A stretch of 64,000 bases of DNA. Origin: Halovibrio variabilis (GTDB lineage: Bacteria; Pseudomonadota; Gammaproteobacteria; Pseudomonadales; Halomonadaceae). The DNA lies in contig NZ_BJXV01000001.1 of assembly GCF_007991175.1 (NCBI RefSeq), positions 186,001 to 250,000 on the forward strand, given 5' to 3'. A program made the position numbers and the translations under genes. The notes below the pieces were generated by a model. It was given only the letters and a program-made list of their open reading frames with translations. It was not told the DNA's origin and searched no databases. Of this stretch, positions 54,031 to 63,155 are shown piece after piece (within the stretch, counting starts at the first letter, position 1; each line of letters opens with the position of its first letter).

Positions 54031-54088
54031 GAAGTTGGCCTAATAAGAAAACAATACGGCCAAGAAATAGGCCGCGGATAAGGGTTCA

Positions 54089-55228
54089 TTAACGAAGTGC
54101 CGGTGTTTCCCAAAGATTCAACTTCACACCAATCCCTTGTTTAACGGCGTTATGATAAATCTTGGTTGCCCACGCCACGTCCTCCGTTGGCAAACCGCCT
54201 ACTGACAACACAATGATTTCGTCATCATTTTTACGGCCCGGCGCATCACCCGCCGCAATCGCGCCGAGGTCTTCTAACTGTTCTTTGGTCATCAGCCCTT
54301 CATCAATCATGTCCATAAAACGACAGCCAATGATGGGGATGTACATATGGGCAGGCTTCGGTGCTTCTTCATGCCATGCTTGGTATAAGCCGATGTTGTC
54401 CATCACCTTACGAACGTCGTTTTTCTCTAGTGCTTCATCAAAGCGGCAGTAGGCTGGCATGGAGATAAACGCGCCGGGTTTTACCCATTCCCGCTTGATA
54501 ATCGGGTAAGTGGACACATCACCCGTCTCACCCGAGTTACAGTAGGTCACAATATCGGCGTTACGAACCACGTCTTCGAGGGTATCGACGACGTGAACAT
54601 TAGTGATTTGGGGGAAGGTTTGGTTGATCCAAGTAAGAAAACTATCAAGACTTTTCTGACCCCGGCCTTTTACTTGCACTGTATTGATATCTGGACATGC
54701 TGCGACGAACGCTGCGACGGAGGTCTTAGCCATAACACCCGGACCAAGCAGGCCAATAACTTTAGAATCTTTACGAGCAAGATAGCGCGCCCCCACTCCT
54801 GGCACCGCGCCGGTTCGATAGGCCGATAGCAAGTTAGCTGACATATGCGCTAGAGGTGCGCCGGTATCCGCATCGTTTAGCGTAAACATCAAGATAGAGC
54901 GTGGTAGCCCTTTTTCGCGGTTTGCGATGTTGGAGCCATACCATTTTACGCCGCAGGTTTGGAAGTTACCGCCTAGGTAGGCTGGCATTGCCATCAAGCG
55001 ACGATCAGGGGTATGAAGAGGCATGGTAGGAATATCTGACTTTTCAGGGAACGACACCATCGCACCATGGGAATCATTATTTGGACCCGCCATGCGATAA
55101 TCGCCTTTGTGTAGCAGCACAAACATCTCTTCCATGCTGTCAACGCAGCGCGGCATATCGGTCACGCCTGCTTTGATCATGTCGGGCTCGGAAAGATAAA
55201 TAAAATCGATGTTTGTATTCTCAGACAT
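54089..55228 (-). CDS. Ornithine cyclodeaminase/mu-crystallin-family protein
   Basis: The 379-residue protein has the OCD fold: MPRCVDSMEEMFVLLHKGDY, AMPAYLGGNFQTCGVKWYGS, LSAYRTGAVPGVGARYLARK followed by the dinucleotide-binding VIGLLGPGVMAKTSVAAFV, and TYCNSGETGDVSTYP. NCBI annotation has named such proteins 'tyramine oxidase subunit B', so a role in amine oxidation is possible (from memory). It leads the operon of RidA, FAD oxidase and permease and is divergent from an AraC-family gene. Confidence 0.82.
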   Translation of the reverse strand: MSENTNIDFIYLSEPDMIKAGVTDMPRCVDSMEEMFVLLHKGDYRMAGPNNDSHGAMVSFPEKSDIPTMPLHTPDRRLMAMPAYLGGNFQTCGVKWYGSNIANREKGLPRSILMFTLNDADTGAPLAHMSANLLSAYRTGAVPGVGARYLARKDSKVIGLLGPGVMAKTSVAAFVAACPDINTVQVKGRGQKSLDSFLTWINQTFPQITNVHVVDTLEDVVRNADIVTYCNSGETGDVSTYPIIKREWVKPGAFISMPAYCRFDEALEKNDVRKVMDNIGLYQAWHEEAPKPAHMYIPIIGCRFMDMIDEGLMTKEQLEDLGAIAAGDAPGRKNDDEIIVLSVGGLPTEDVAWATKIYHNAVKQGIGVKLNLWETPALR

Positions 55229-55474
55229 AGCAATTACACCCTTGGGCTATTTTTAGTTTATCCACGGTGCGCACTAGTCATCATGCTTCTAGATAAAAGC
55301 TTGAAGCCTTAGTCACTGTGAATCAGATGTTTTTCAACAGGCATTTCCAACATAGGGCGATAAAAATTGAGCGTATTGTATTTTTGCGACACGGTTAAAG
55401 GTTTTAGCTGTTGCTAAAGATGGCACCTTTCTTGCTTTAAGATGGGAACCTAATCTTTTCCATCAGGTACCGTC
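55229..55474. promoter_or_regulatory. Divergent region between OCD operon and araC gene
   Basis: The 246-bp spacer carries both promoters. It is AT-rich with runs of T and A; no clear operator was recognised. Confidence 0.4.
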
Positions 55475-56308
55475 ATGCTCAATAGAGCTGTTGCTAGCCG
55501 TCTAGAAAAGATTCGCTCAAAACAACCATGGTTGGTTCTAAGCGCAGCGCAGAACTTTTCTCTTGCTAGTTCAAGTAATCCTGTGATTTCACATTTCTAC
55601 AGTTTTGAAACAAGCCTATTGGCACAGGAAACGAAGGCTATTCCTGATGGCTGTATAGACATTATTTTTGATTGCGACGCGAGTAGTCCAAAAGCAGAAG
55701 TATTTGGAACACCAATGGCTGCGATTAATGTCGAATTAGAGTGTCATCATCGTTACTTTGGTGTGCGCTTTGCGTCGAGCATTATCCCGAATTGTTTGAA
55801 GGTATCCGCGGAAGAATTGATTGAGCATCATTTTAGCCTGGAAGATGTGATTCCTAATGCAGATCAATTGCTTGAAGAGGTCGCAGGGCAAACTGATTTC
55901 GCTATCCAGGTCGCTGTATTTCAAAAATTTTTTGAAAACAAAGAAGCACGCCAGCTGTCAATGTTAACTCAGGCGGTGGTTCGCTTTATTTTCGATCAGC
56001 AAGGCAATATTCGTATCGATAAATTAGCCGCATTAACCGGCTATTCTACGCGGACAATTCAGCGCCAATTTCACGCCGATATGGGTATGTCCCCTAAAGC
56101 ATTTAGCCGCATTATCCGGTGTCAATCGGCTGTCTACGCTATTAACCACCGTCATCAAGTAACTTTCTCTGATATGGCATTTGAGCTAGGTTTTAGTGAT
56201 CAGCCACATTTTTTAAAAGAGTTTAAAACGCTGGTCAGCACCACGCCGAAGTCGTACCAACGCTGTGTTAAACAGCAAGCGTACCTGGATAAGATTCAGT
56301 GTTTTTGA
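55475..56308 (+). CDS. AraC-family transcriptional regulator
   Basis: The 277-residue protein has a C-terminal AraC helix-turn-helix pair (IRIDKLAALTGYSTRTIQRQF, near 185, and FSDMAFELGFSDQPHFLKEF, near 235). The N-terminal part resembles the DUF6597-type sensor of AraC regulators (KAIPDGCIDIIFDC, then FGVRFASSIIPNCL). It is divergent from the amine-oxidation operon and is the likely regulator of it. A stretch of about 70 bp to the convergent menA follows. Confidence 0.86.
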   Translation: MLNRAVASRLEKIRSKQPWLVLSAAQNFSLASSSNPVISHFYSFETSLLAQETKAIPDGCIDIIFDCDASSPKAEVFGTPMAAINVELECHHRYFGVRFASSIIPNCLKVSAEELIEHHFSLEDVIPNADQLLEEVAGQTDFAIQVAVFQKFFENKEARQLSMLTQAVVRFIFDQQGNIRIDKLAALTGYSTRTIQRQFHADMGMSPKAFSRIIRCQSAVYAINHRHQVTFSDMAFELGFSDQPHFLKEFKTLVSTTPKSYQRCVKQQAYLDKIQCF

Positions 56309-56380
56309 ACCAATAATGCCCATCGACTTTTCACGCTGCCCCAAAAACGCGCATCAAAGCGCGAATCTAAGCGAGTGAAG

Positions 56381-57301
56381 CTAAAAAAACGCCAAGCCAA
56401 TCGACAGCAGGACGCTGTAAAGCAGCGTCGAAATGGCGGTTTTCTTCAGCATGCCGGTCAGGATCTCGCCATCACGGGTATGGCGTAGTGTTCTGACGGC
56501 ATCCGTTAGCGGCTTGGCCACCAATAGGCAGCTCCATCCCGCCAAAGGCACCGGCAGTGTAACCAAATAGATCAAGGTGAGTAGCAGCGCTAATCCCAGT
56601 AATGCCCAGTGGTAGTGAATGGCGTTCTCACGACCCAGCCGCACCGCCAGGGTGATCTTGCCGTTGCCCGCATCGCTTTCGATATCCCGCACGTTATTCA
56701 CATTGAGCACGGCGGTTGCTAATAGCCCACACGCCGTAGCGGGTAGCAACGGCAGCCAGCTTAGCTGCTGGGTATACAGGTAATAAGTGCCCAGAACGCC
56801 TAACAAACCGAAAAACACAAAGACCGCAATATCTCCAAACCCTCGATAGCCATAAGGCGTTCCGCCCAGGCCAACGGTATAGGTCACGGCTGCTAATAAA
56901 GCGGCGGCACCTAGCAGCAGGAAAGTCACAATCTCTCCCCACTGGTTACCAAAGGCGGTAATCAGCAATGACAGCCCTAACAGCGCTGCTACGATTGCGG
57001 TAATGATCATCCCCTTGCGCATTGCCTGTGGCGTAAGCAAGCCTGAAGAGACCGCCCGCACCGGCCCAATTCGTGATTGGTCATCGGCACCAGAAGCCGC
57101 ATCGCCATAGTCATTGGCGAGATTAGAGAGTACCTGTAGCGCAATGGCGGTGAGTAGGGCTAGTAAAAGCACCACGCCATTAAAGGCATCCGCACTCGCC
57201 GCTAGCCCAGTACCCAAAAGAATGGAAGCGCACGCCAGCGGTAGCGTGCGAGGGCGTGCGGCTAACAACCATGCTTGGAGGCGCTTAGCGCGTGGTTCCA
57301 T
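56381..57301 (-). CDS. menA: 1,4-dihydroxy-2-naphthoate prenyltransferase MenA
   Basis: The 306-residue UbiA-family membrane protein has the two Asp-rich sites NLANDYGDAASGADD (near 65) and LNVNNVRDIESDAGNGKITL (near 195). The first with RIGPVRAVSSGLLTPQAM is close to MenA. It transfers a polyprenyl chain to dihydroxynaphthoate, making demethylmenaquinone at the inner membrane. It is divergent from menF-menD-menH with a 282-bp spacer. Confidence 0.92.
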   Translation of the reverse strand: MEPRAKRLQAWLLAARPRTLPLACASILLGTGLAASADAFNGVVLLLALLTAIALQVLSNLANDYGDAASGADDQSRIGPVRAVSSGLLTPQAMRKGMIITAIVAALLGLSLLITAFGNQWGEIVTFLLLGAAALLAAVTYTVGLGGTPYGYRGFGDIAVFVFFGLLGVLGTYYLYTQQLSWLPLLPATACGLLATAVLNVNNVRDIESDAGNGKITLAVRLGRENAIHYHWALLGLALLLTLIYLVTLPVPLAGWSCLLVAKPLTDAVRTLRHTRDGEILTGMLKKTAISTLLYSVLLSIGLAFF

Positions 57302-57583
57302 TGTGTCGATATTCCTGTTAACAATTTTTCGTTTAAATAGCGGCTAGCGCGGCAGTTGCCAAACATTCAGTGCTGTATGATTTTTTGCTAAAAAGTAGAT
57401 CCACGTCAAAACAAGCAGCATCGCCTTATCCCACACTACGAACGATCTCTACACCATTAGTCTACGTGATGATGGGTGACTTATTTAGTGGTAACCGTCA
57501 GGTGGTTGATTTCCGTCCAATGAATTGACCCCAATACACAGGCCCCTTTATGTGGGATAGTTCACTTTTACCTGATATTACCT
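57302..57583. promoter_or_regulatory. menA-menF divergent region
   Basis: The 282-bp spacer must hold both promoters. A TTGAT half-site near 57509 recalls an FNR/Anr box but lacks a good second half. No clear palindromic operator was recognised. Confidence 0.35.
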
Positions 57584-58909
57584 ATGCAAACCAAAAGCCC
57601 CGTTGAGGTGCTTCAACATCGGCTCGATTCATTGCCTGAAACAGGTACGAATGGCTTTGTTCGCCTAAGTACTCCTTGTCAGGTGGAAAACCTGCTGGGG
57701 TGGTTAAACATACAAAGCATGTATCCTCGTCTCTACTGGCAATCCCGTGATGCGGGCGCCGTTGAGTATGCGGCGCTGGGTGTTGTTAACGCCTTTGATT
57801 CACTAGCGGCGTTGGAGGCTGATCTTGCCGCGCTGGCCGCTGTTGGCGGCGAGCAGCCTGATTTTTTTGGCGGCATGGCTTTCGACCCTAGCACGCCAGG
57901 ATGGGAGCACTTTCCAGCCTGCCACTTTTTGCTGCCGCGCATTGAGCTTACATGTCATCAAGGTGGCGCAACGCTGTCACTGAATCTATGTTTCGATGAC
58001 CGCTGCCCAAAAGACGAAATCGCCCAGGCCCATGCCTGTTTAGACGCCTTGGTAGCAGAGCAACCGCTGCCTCGCCTTAAGCCCCACGTTTACCAGCGCG
58101 AAGACCGCCCTAGCCAACAAGAATGGGCGGCGTGGGTGTGGCAGGTGACGAACCCCGACCACCTTGCGCATACGCCCAAGGTGGTGCTTTCTCGTGAAAC
58201 GTGTCTAACAACGCCGAAAACCTCCAACCCTTGGGCGCTGCTGTCACGCTGGCAGTCAGGCGCCGCTGACTGTTTTCATTTTGGTGTTCAGTTTTCTCCC
58301 CATGAGGCATTTATCGGCTGCCCGCCGGAGCGGCTCTATAAGCGTGAAGGCCGGCATTTGATCACCGAAGCGTTGGCAGGCACTACGAGGCGTGGGCGGG
58401 ATGCCCAGCAAGATCAGGTGCTTGCTACTGAGTTGCTGGCGGATAAGAAAAACACGCTGGAAAACCAGTGCGTTTATCAGCAAATCCTGACCCAGCTTGA
58501 GCCGCTTTCTTCGCAAGTCCAAATGGGTGAGGCTCATATTATGAAGTTGCGCTCTTTGCAGCATATCCGCCGTCTGATTCATGCCGAGTTACACAGTGAC
58601 GTAAGCGACCAACAACTGCTTTCAGTGCTGCCGCCTACCCCGGCGGTAGGCGGCGTTCCTCGCGAGTCGGCGCTGGCGTTTACTCGTCAGCATGAACGTC
58701 ATCAACGCGGTTGGTACTCAGGGGTGTTTGGTAGAATTAGCCACGCCAGTAGCGACCTTGCCGTGACCATCCGTTGTGCCCATATCGATTCTGAAACCAT
58801 CCGGCTTTATGCCGGTGCAGGTATCGTGGCGGGCTCCCAGCCGGACGAGGAGTGGCGCGAACTGGATACCAAAATCGCCGATATTATGTCGCTGCTGGGG
58901 ATGGGGTAA
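57584..58909 (+). CDS. menF: Menaquinone-specific isochorismate synthase MenF
   Basis: The 441-residue protein has chorismate-binding motifs: FHFGVQFSPHEAFIGCPPER, LITEALAGTTRRGRDAQQD, KKNTLENQCVYQQIL, and PPTPAVGGVPRESALAF near the C-terminus. It converts chorismate to isochorismate, the first menaquinone step. Enterobactin-type EntC is unlikely because menD and menH follow. It begins with ATG 57584 and is separated from menD by only 5 bp. Confidence 0.92.
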   Translation: MQTKSPVEVLQHRLDSLPETGTNGFVRLSTPCQVENLLGWLNIQSMYPRLYWQSRDAGAVEYAALGVVNAFDSLAALEADLAALAAVGGEQPDFFGGMAFDPSTPGWEHFPACHFLLPRIELTCHQGGATLSLNLCFDDRCPKDEIAQAHACLDALVAEQPLPRLKPHVYQREDRPSQQEWAAWVWQVTNPDHLAHTPKVVLSRETCLTTPKTSNPWALLSRWQSGAADCFHFGVQFSPHEAFIGCPPERLYKREGRHLITEALAGTTRRGRDAQQDQVLATELLADKKNTLENQCVYQQILTQLEPLSSQVQMGEAHIMKLRSLQHIRRLIHAELHSDVSDQQLLSVLPPTPAVGGVPRESALAFTRQHERHQRGWYSGVFGRISHASSDLAVTIRCAHIDSETIRLYAGAGIVAGSQPDEEWRELDTKIADIMSLLGMG

Positions 58910-58914
58910 CGTAG

Positions 58915-60663
58915 ATGACAGTGCTGACATCGAACGGTCTTGCGAAAGCGCACGCCACCTTTAACCATGTTTGGGCGGCGCTGATGTTGGAAGAACTCTA
59001 CCGCTTAGGCGTGCGCGATGTGGTGCTGGCGCCCGGCTCGCGCTCATCGCCGCTGACCATGGCCGCCAGCGAGCATGTTGGGCTGTGCTGCCACTGCCAT
59101 TTTGACGAGCGTGGGCTGGGGTTTATGGCGCTGGGCATTGCCCGGGGCAGTCATCGGCCGGTGGTGATTATCACAACCTCAGGCACCGCCGTGGCCAACC
59201 TCTACCCGGCAGTGGTGGAAGCCAATTTGCTTGGCGTACCGCTAATTGTACTCTCCGCTGATCGCCCCATTGAGCTGCTGAATAACGGCAGCAATCAGGC
59301 GATCGACCAGCGGGATATCTTCTCCCGCCACACGACTGTTCACCACGACTTGCCGCCGCCCGATACTGAGATAAAAGCAGCGTTTCTCCTCAGCACGATT
59401 GATCAAGCGGTTGATCAGCAGCGCCGTACGCCTGGGCCTATCCATATCAACTGCCGTTACCGCGAGCCCCTTTATCCCGGCAACTGCTTGGTGGATGCCA
59501 GTGGCTATCTCGCTCCGCTGGGGCGCTGGCTAACGGATCCCACGCCTTGGAGTGATTGGCCAACCTGCATGGCGATGCCAGCGATCAACAACGAGTGGGA
59601 AGCGTTTGCCCAGCAGCGTGGCCTGATTGTTGTGGGCAGGGTTGAAGGAAGTGTCGATGATCCCCATCAGGCGCAGCAGATTGTTGCGCTATCCAAACAA
59701 CTGGGCTGGCCGCTGCTGGCGGATGTGCAGAGTCAGCTTCGTTTTGATCCTCAGAACCTGATCCATTTTGATCTGGCGCTGCATGACGAACGCTTCAGCA
59801 TAGAGCTCGCCAAAGCCGAGGTGCTACTGCAGTTTGGCGGCCGGTTAATCTCCAAGCGACTCACTCAGTTTATTGCCCAACAGCCCTGGCAGGATGTCTG
59901 GTTGGTTGACCCGCTGCCCCAACGGCTGGACCCCGACTACTGCGTTAAGCGCCGTTTGATAGGTTCGCCTGCTGAGGTTGTTGCTGCTTTGCAGAAGCTG
60001 CCTGAACACAAGCCTTGGCATCAGTTAGATAGCCTGCAACGTCGCACCAGCCAACTGGTGGAAGAATGGGCGGCGGCATTCTCTGAGCTGGGTGTTTGCC
60101 ACCAGCTAGCGCAGTTGGCGGAAGGGCAGCTGTTTATCGGCAACAGCCTGCCTGCACGGCTCATGAATATGCTGGGAAGGCATCGCCAAGCGCCGCTGCG
60201 AGTATGGGCCAATCGCGGCGCGTCCGGTATCGATGGTCTGATCGCCACGGCCTATGGCCTCAGCTGCACATGCTCGGAACCCACGACTATTGTGCTAGGG
60301 GATACCAGCGCACTGCACGATCTCAACAGCCTGGCGCTGTTAAAGCAGGCCACTCAGCCCCTGGTGGTGGTGATTCTCAACAATGATGGCGGCAGTATTT
60401 TTCATATGTTGCCGGTGCCCAAAGAAGGCGAGCTGCTGGAGCGCTATTACCGCCAGCCCCATGGCTTGAGCTTCAAGTATGCGGCCAAGATGTTTGGGCT
60501 TGGTTATTCAGCGCCCAACTCATTGGATGCCTTCTCGGCGGCCTATACTCAGGCCTTAAAGGCGGGCGTTACACTGATCGAGGTTAACGTGCCCCATCAG
60601 CAGGTCGCCGATGATCTCAAGGCCCTTGGTGCAGCGATTAGAAGAACGCCGCGTGAGCAGTAA
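58915..60663 (+). CDS. menD: SEPHCHC synthase MenD
   Basis: The 582-residue thiamine-diphosphate enzyme has the MenD signatures: [20 protein letters not shown] near 23-42, [20 protein letters not shown] with the cofactor region, and the TPP motif [15 protein letters not shown] then [13 protein letters not shown] in the C-terminus. It condenses isochorismate with 2-oxoglutarate. It follows menF by 5 bp and overlaps the menH start, so the three are one operon. Confidence 0.95.
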   Translation: MTVLTSNGLAKAHATFNHVWAALMLEELYRLGVRDVVLAPGSRSSPLTMAASEHVGLCCHCHFDERGLGFMALGIARGSHRPVVIITTSGTAVANLYPAVVEANLLGVPLIVLSADRPIELLNNGSNQAIDQRDIFSRHTTVHHDLPPPDTEIKAAFLLSTIDQAVDQQRRTPGPIHINCRYREPLYPGNCLVDASGYLAPLGRWLTDPTPWSDWPTCMAMPAINNEWEAFAQQRGLIVVGRVEGSVDDPHQAQQIVALSKQLGWPLLADVQSQLRFDPQNLIHFDLALHDERFSIELAKAEVLLQFGGRLISKRLTQFIAQQPWQDVWLVDPLPQRLDPDYCVKRRLIGSPAEVVAALQKLPEHKPWHQLDSLQRRTSQLVEEWAAAFSELGVCHQLAQLAEGQLFIGNSLPARLMNMLGRHRQAPLRVWANRGASGIDGLIATAYGLSCTCSEPTTIVLGDTSALHDLNSLALLKQATQPLVVVILNNDGGSIFHMLPVPKEGELLERYYRQPHGLSFKYAAKMFGLGYSAPNSLDAFSAAYTQALKAGVTLIEVNVPHQQVADDLKALGAAIRRTPREQ

Positions 60664-61408
60664 ACCTCAGACGCAGGCGCCGACCCTGGTACTGCTCCAT
60701 GGCCTGCTGGGCGATAGCCAGGACTGGGGTGAGGTGATGGCTGGCTTGGAAGGCATCCACTGCCTCGCGCTGGACTTGCCAGGGCACGGTGAGAACCGCC
60801 AGGTACAGGTAGCCTCTTTCGAGGCGTTTCACCACTGGCTTAGCGATATGCTGATAACGCAAGGTATTCGTCATTACTGCCTGCTGGGCTACTCCCTGGG
60901 CGGGCGTTTGGCGCTTTATCACGCTAGCCGCCAACCGCTGGGGCTGGAAGCGCTTTGGCTGGAAAGCGCCCACCCAGGGCTGCCTGCCAGCGAGCGCTCT
61001 GCCCGCCTTGCCCACGATGAGCAGTGGGCCAGACGTTTCGAGCAAGAGCCGCTGAAAGACGTACTTACCGATTGGTATCAGCAGCCGGTGTTTGCTGATC
61101 TCACCGCGATCCAGCGCCGTCGGCAGATTCAACGTCGCCTAGCGAATCATAAGCCAGCCATCGCCAACATGCTGCGGTCAACGTCCCTGGGCCATCAGCC
61201 CTCGCTATGGCAGTGGCTGGAGACTACCCCCCTACCGGTCAGCTATTTTTCGGGGCAGCAGGATGCCAAGTTCCATACTCTGGCGACTCATCTAGCAACG
61301 ATGGCCCCGCGCCTGCGCCATATCACGCTGGAGGGGGGCCACAATCTTCATGCTGAGCAACCGGGGATGATTGCTCAGCAACTCAATGCCTGGTACCGGT
61401 TAGGCTAG
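60653..61408 (+). CDS. menH: SHCHC synthase MenH (alpha/beta hydrolase)
   Basis: The 251-residue alpha/beta hydrolase has [17 protein letters not shown] at the start, the nucleophile Ser in [16 protein letters not shown], and catalytic His in [16 protein letters not shown]. It performs the pyruvate elimination following MenD. An ATG at 60611 in the same frame is possible, but the GTG at 60653 lies 11 nt before the menD stop and starts just before the fold. menB, menC and menE do not follow; transport genes come next. Confidence 0.88.
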   Translation: MSSKPQTQAPTLVLLHGLLGDSQDWGEVMAGLEGIHCLALDLPGHGENRQVQVASFEAFHHWLSDMLITQGIRHYCLLGYSLGGRLALYHASRQPLGLEALWLESAHPGLPASERSARLAHDEQWARRFEQEPLKDVLTDWYQQPVFADLTAIQRRRQIQRRLANHKPAIANMLRSTSLGHQPSLWQWLETTPLPVSYFSGQQDAKFHTLATHLATMAPRLRHITLEGGHNLHAEQPGMIAQQLNAWYRLG

Positions 61409-61414
61409 TGTTTA

Positions 61415-62884
61415 TCAACTGATCAGCATGAGCCAGGGCAGGCCAATCACCAGCCAAACCACCAGGAACAGCAGCCCGAAGATCGCCCCTAGGCGCCAAA
61501 AGAGCGCGCTGGGCAGGTAGCCACTGCCGTAGTAGACCGGGCTTGGCCCAGTGCCGTAGGGGGTGAGAATGCCCATAAAGCCGAGCGTGGGCAGTAGCAG
61601 CAGAATAAACATCTGCATATCCAGCCCGGCAATGCCCGACGCCGCCGCCAGAATCACCGGCAGCAGGGCGGTGACATGTGCCGTCACGCTGGCAAAGAAG
61701 TAGTGCAGTAGGTAAAAAATAACCACTAGCGCCACCATGGCCATCACTGGGTCGAAGTGGCTTATCTGCCCGCCGACCACACCGCCAAACCAGTTAACGA
61801 ATCCTACTTGACTAAGTCCGCCTGCTAGCGCCACCAGGGTGGCAAACCACACAAAGGTATTCCAAGCCGCACGATTGTTAAGAATATCGTCCCAGCTAAT
61901 GATGCTTGTTAACAGCATGCCGCAGATCACCACTAGGCCTACCAGTGAGCCGGAGATGATGCTGCCAGCAAAAATCCACAGCATCAGGGCGGTGACCACC
62001 ATAATGACCAGCATGATTTCATGACGGGTCAGTGCGCCCAGCTTGGTTAACTCCTTTCCGGCCCAGTCGGAAATTTCATCGCCCGCTTTCACTTCGGGGG
62101 CGCATAGCCAGTAGCTTAGCAGCGGCACCAGCAGTAGCAGCAGAATGCCCACCGGCACGACCGCCATAAACCACTGCCCCCAGTTGATCTGGATGCCAGT
62201 GGTGCTTTCGGTTAGCGCGATCGCCAATAAATTGGGGGCCAGCGCAGTCAAAAATAGCGAGCTGGTCACGCAGGTAGACGCCAGCGCTGTCCACATCAGA
62301 AAGCTGCCCATGCGCTTCATGCTGGGGTCATTGGGGTGCGAATCGTAAAGCGTTGGCAGGTTACGAATTACCGGGTAAATGGTGCCTCCACTGCGGGCTG
62401 TGTTAGAAGGTGTAAAGGGCGCCAGAATGCCATCGGCAATCATCACCGCGTAGCCAAGGGTCAAGGTGCGTTTCCCCATTGCCTTGACCAACCAGAGCGA
62501 TATTCGCCTGCCCAAGCCGGTTTTTTCGTAGCCTAGAGCAAACATGAAGGCCCCGAAAATTAGCCAGACGGTGGAGTTGGTAAAGCCCGACACTGCCCAG
62601 GAAAAGGCCTGGCCAGCGGGGTTGAAACCGTCAACGGCGAGCTGTTCGGGAGAGAACAACACCCACCTTGAAAGTAGCGCCACCAGGGTAACGCCGATCA
62701 GCCCCACCACCGCGCCCGGTAGTGGTTCAAGAATCAAACCCACCACGCAACCCAGGAAAATGGCTAAAAAATACCACGCATGGGGCGCAAGCCCCGGGGG
62801 AGTGGGGATCAGCGCGACAATAATAGCGACTGCTAACGGTGCTAGCAGTTTCCATCGCGGTGAGGGTTGAGCATTCGTCGTCAT
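61415..62884 (-). CDS. DASS-family dicarboxylate carrier (CitT/TtdT-like)
   Basis: The 489-residue carrier has about twelve helices with FTNSTVWLIFGAFMFALGYE and the DASS loop ILAPFTPSNTARSGGTIYPV. LGFMGILTPYGTGPSPVYYG closes the second repeat. CitT/TtdT-type members exchange succinate with citrate, tartrate or other dicarboxylates. The ATG is preceded by AAGGAGGTG. Convergent with menH and divergent from frdA, it fits uptake of fumarate or malate and release of succinate. The longer open frame beyond the ATG is not family sequence. Confidence 0.9.
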   Translation of the reverse strand: MTTNAQPSPRWKLLAPLAVAIIVALIPTPPGLAPHAWYFLAIFLGCVVGLILEPLPGAVVGLIGVTLVALLSRWVLFSPEQLAVDGFNPAGQAFSWAVSGFTNSTVWLIFGAFMFALGYEKTGLGRRISLWLVKAMGKRTLTLGYAVMIADGILAPFTPSNTARSGGTIYPVIRNLPTLYDSHPNDPSMKRMGSFLMWTALASTCVTSSLFLTALAPNLLAIALTESTTGIQINWGQWFMAVVPVGILLLLLVPLLSYWLCAPEVKAGDEISDWAGKELTKLGALTRHEIMLVIMVVTALMLWIFAGSIISGSLVGLVVICGMLLTSIISWDDILNNRAAWNTFVWFATLVALAGGLSQVGFVNWFGGVVGGQISHFDPVMAMVALVVIFYLLHYFFASVTAHVTALLPVILAAASGIAGLDMQMFILLLLPTLGFMGILTPYGTGPSPVYYGSGYLPSALFWRLGAIFGLLFLVVWLVIGLPWLMLIS

Positions 62885-63025
62885 GCGGCACCTCCTTGAG
62901 TTTGCCTTGGCTATTTTTATTGCCTGGCGGATAGGTAGATAGGTATCTGCCTTGCAGTGAGTGGCTTGGAGAGTAGGGGCTGCGGTGTGAGGGGAACAGC
63001 AATACCCACTCGATTTTCTTCTCCC

Positions 63026-63039
63026 TTGATGCACGTCAA
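63026..63039. promoter_or_regulatory. FNR/Anr-like site between the DASS carrier and frdA
   Basis: TTGATGCACGTCAA matches the FNR/Anr consensus TTGAT-N4-ATCAA at nine of ten defined bases. It lies 142 bp from the carrier start and 117 bp from frdA. TATTGC at 63004-62999 on the minus strand would place a promoter about 40 bp from the site centre for the carrier; a fit for frdA is less clear. Confidence 0.65.
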
Positions 63040-63155
63040 TAGTTCTTTCGACTAATGAGCGGGGTCTGCCAAGGGCGTGGTAAGTTCGAATAATGAAAGG
63101 GCGCCGGAGAGTGCCGCCAGTACCACCTTTGACTTGGCTAATGGAAGGGGTTGTC

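Noticed and set aside
57509..57530. FNR/Anr box in the menA-menF spacer
   Set aside because: Only the TTGAT half is good; the second half does not match at proper spacing.
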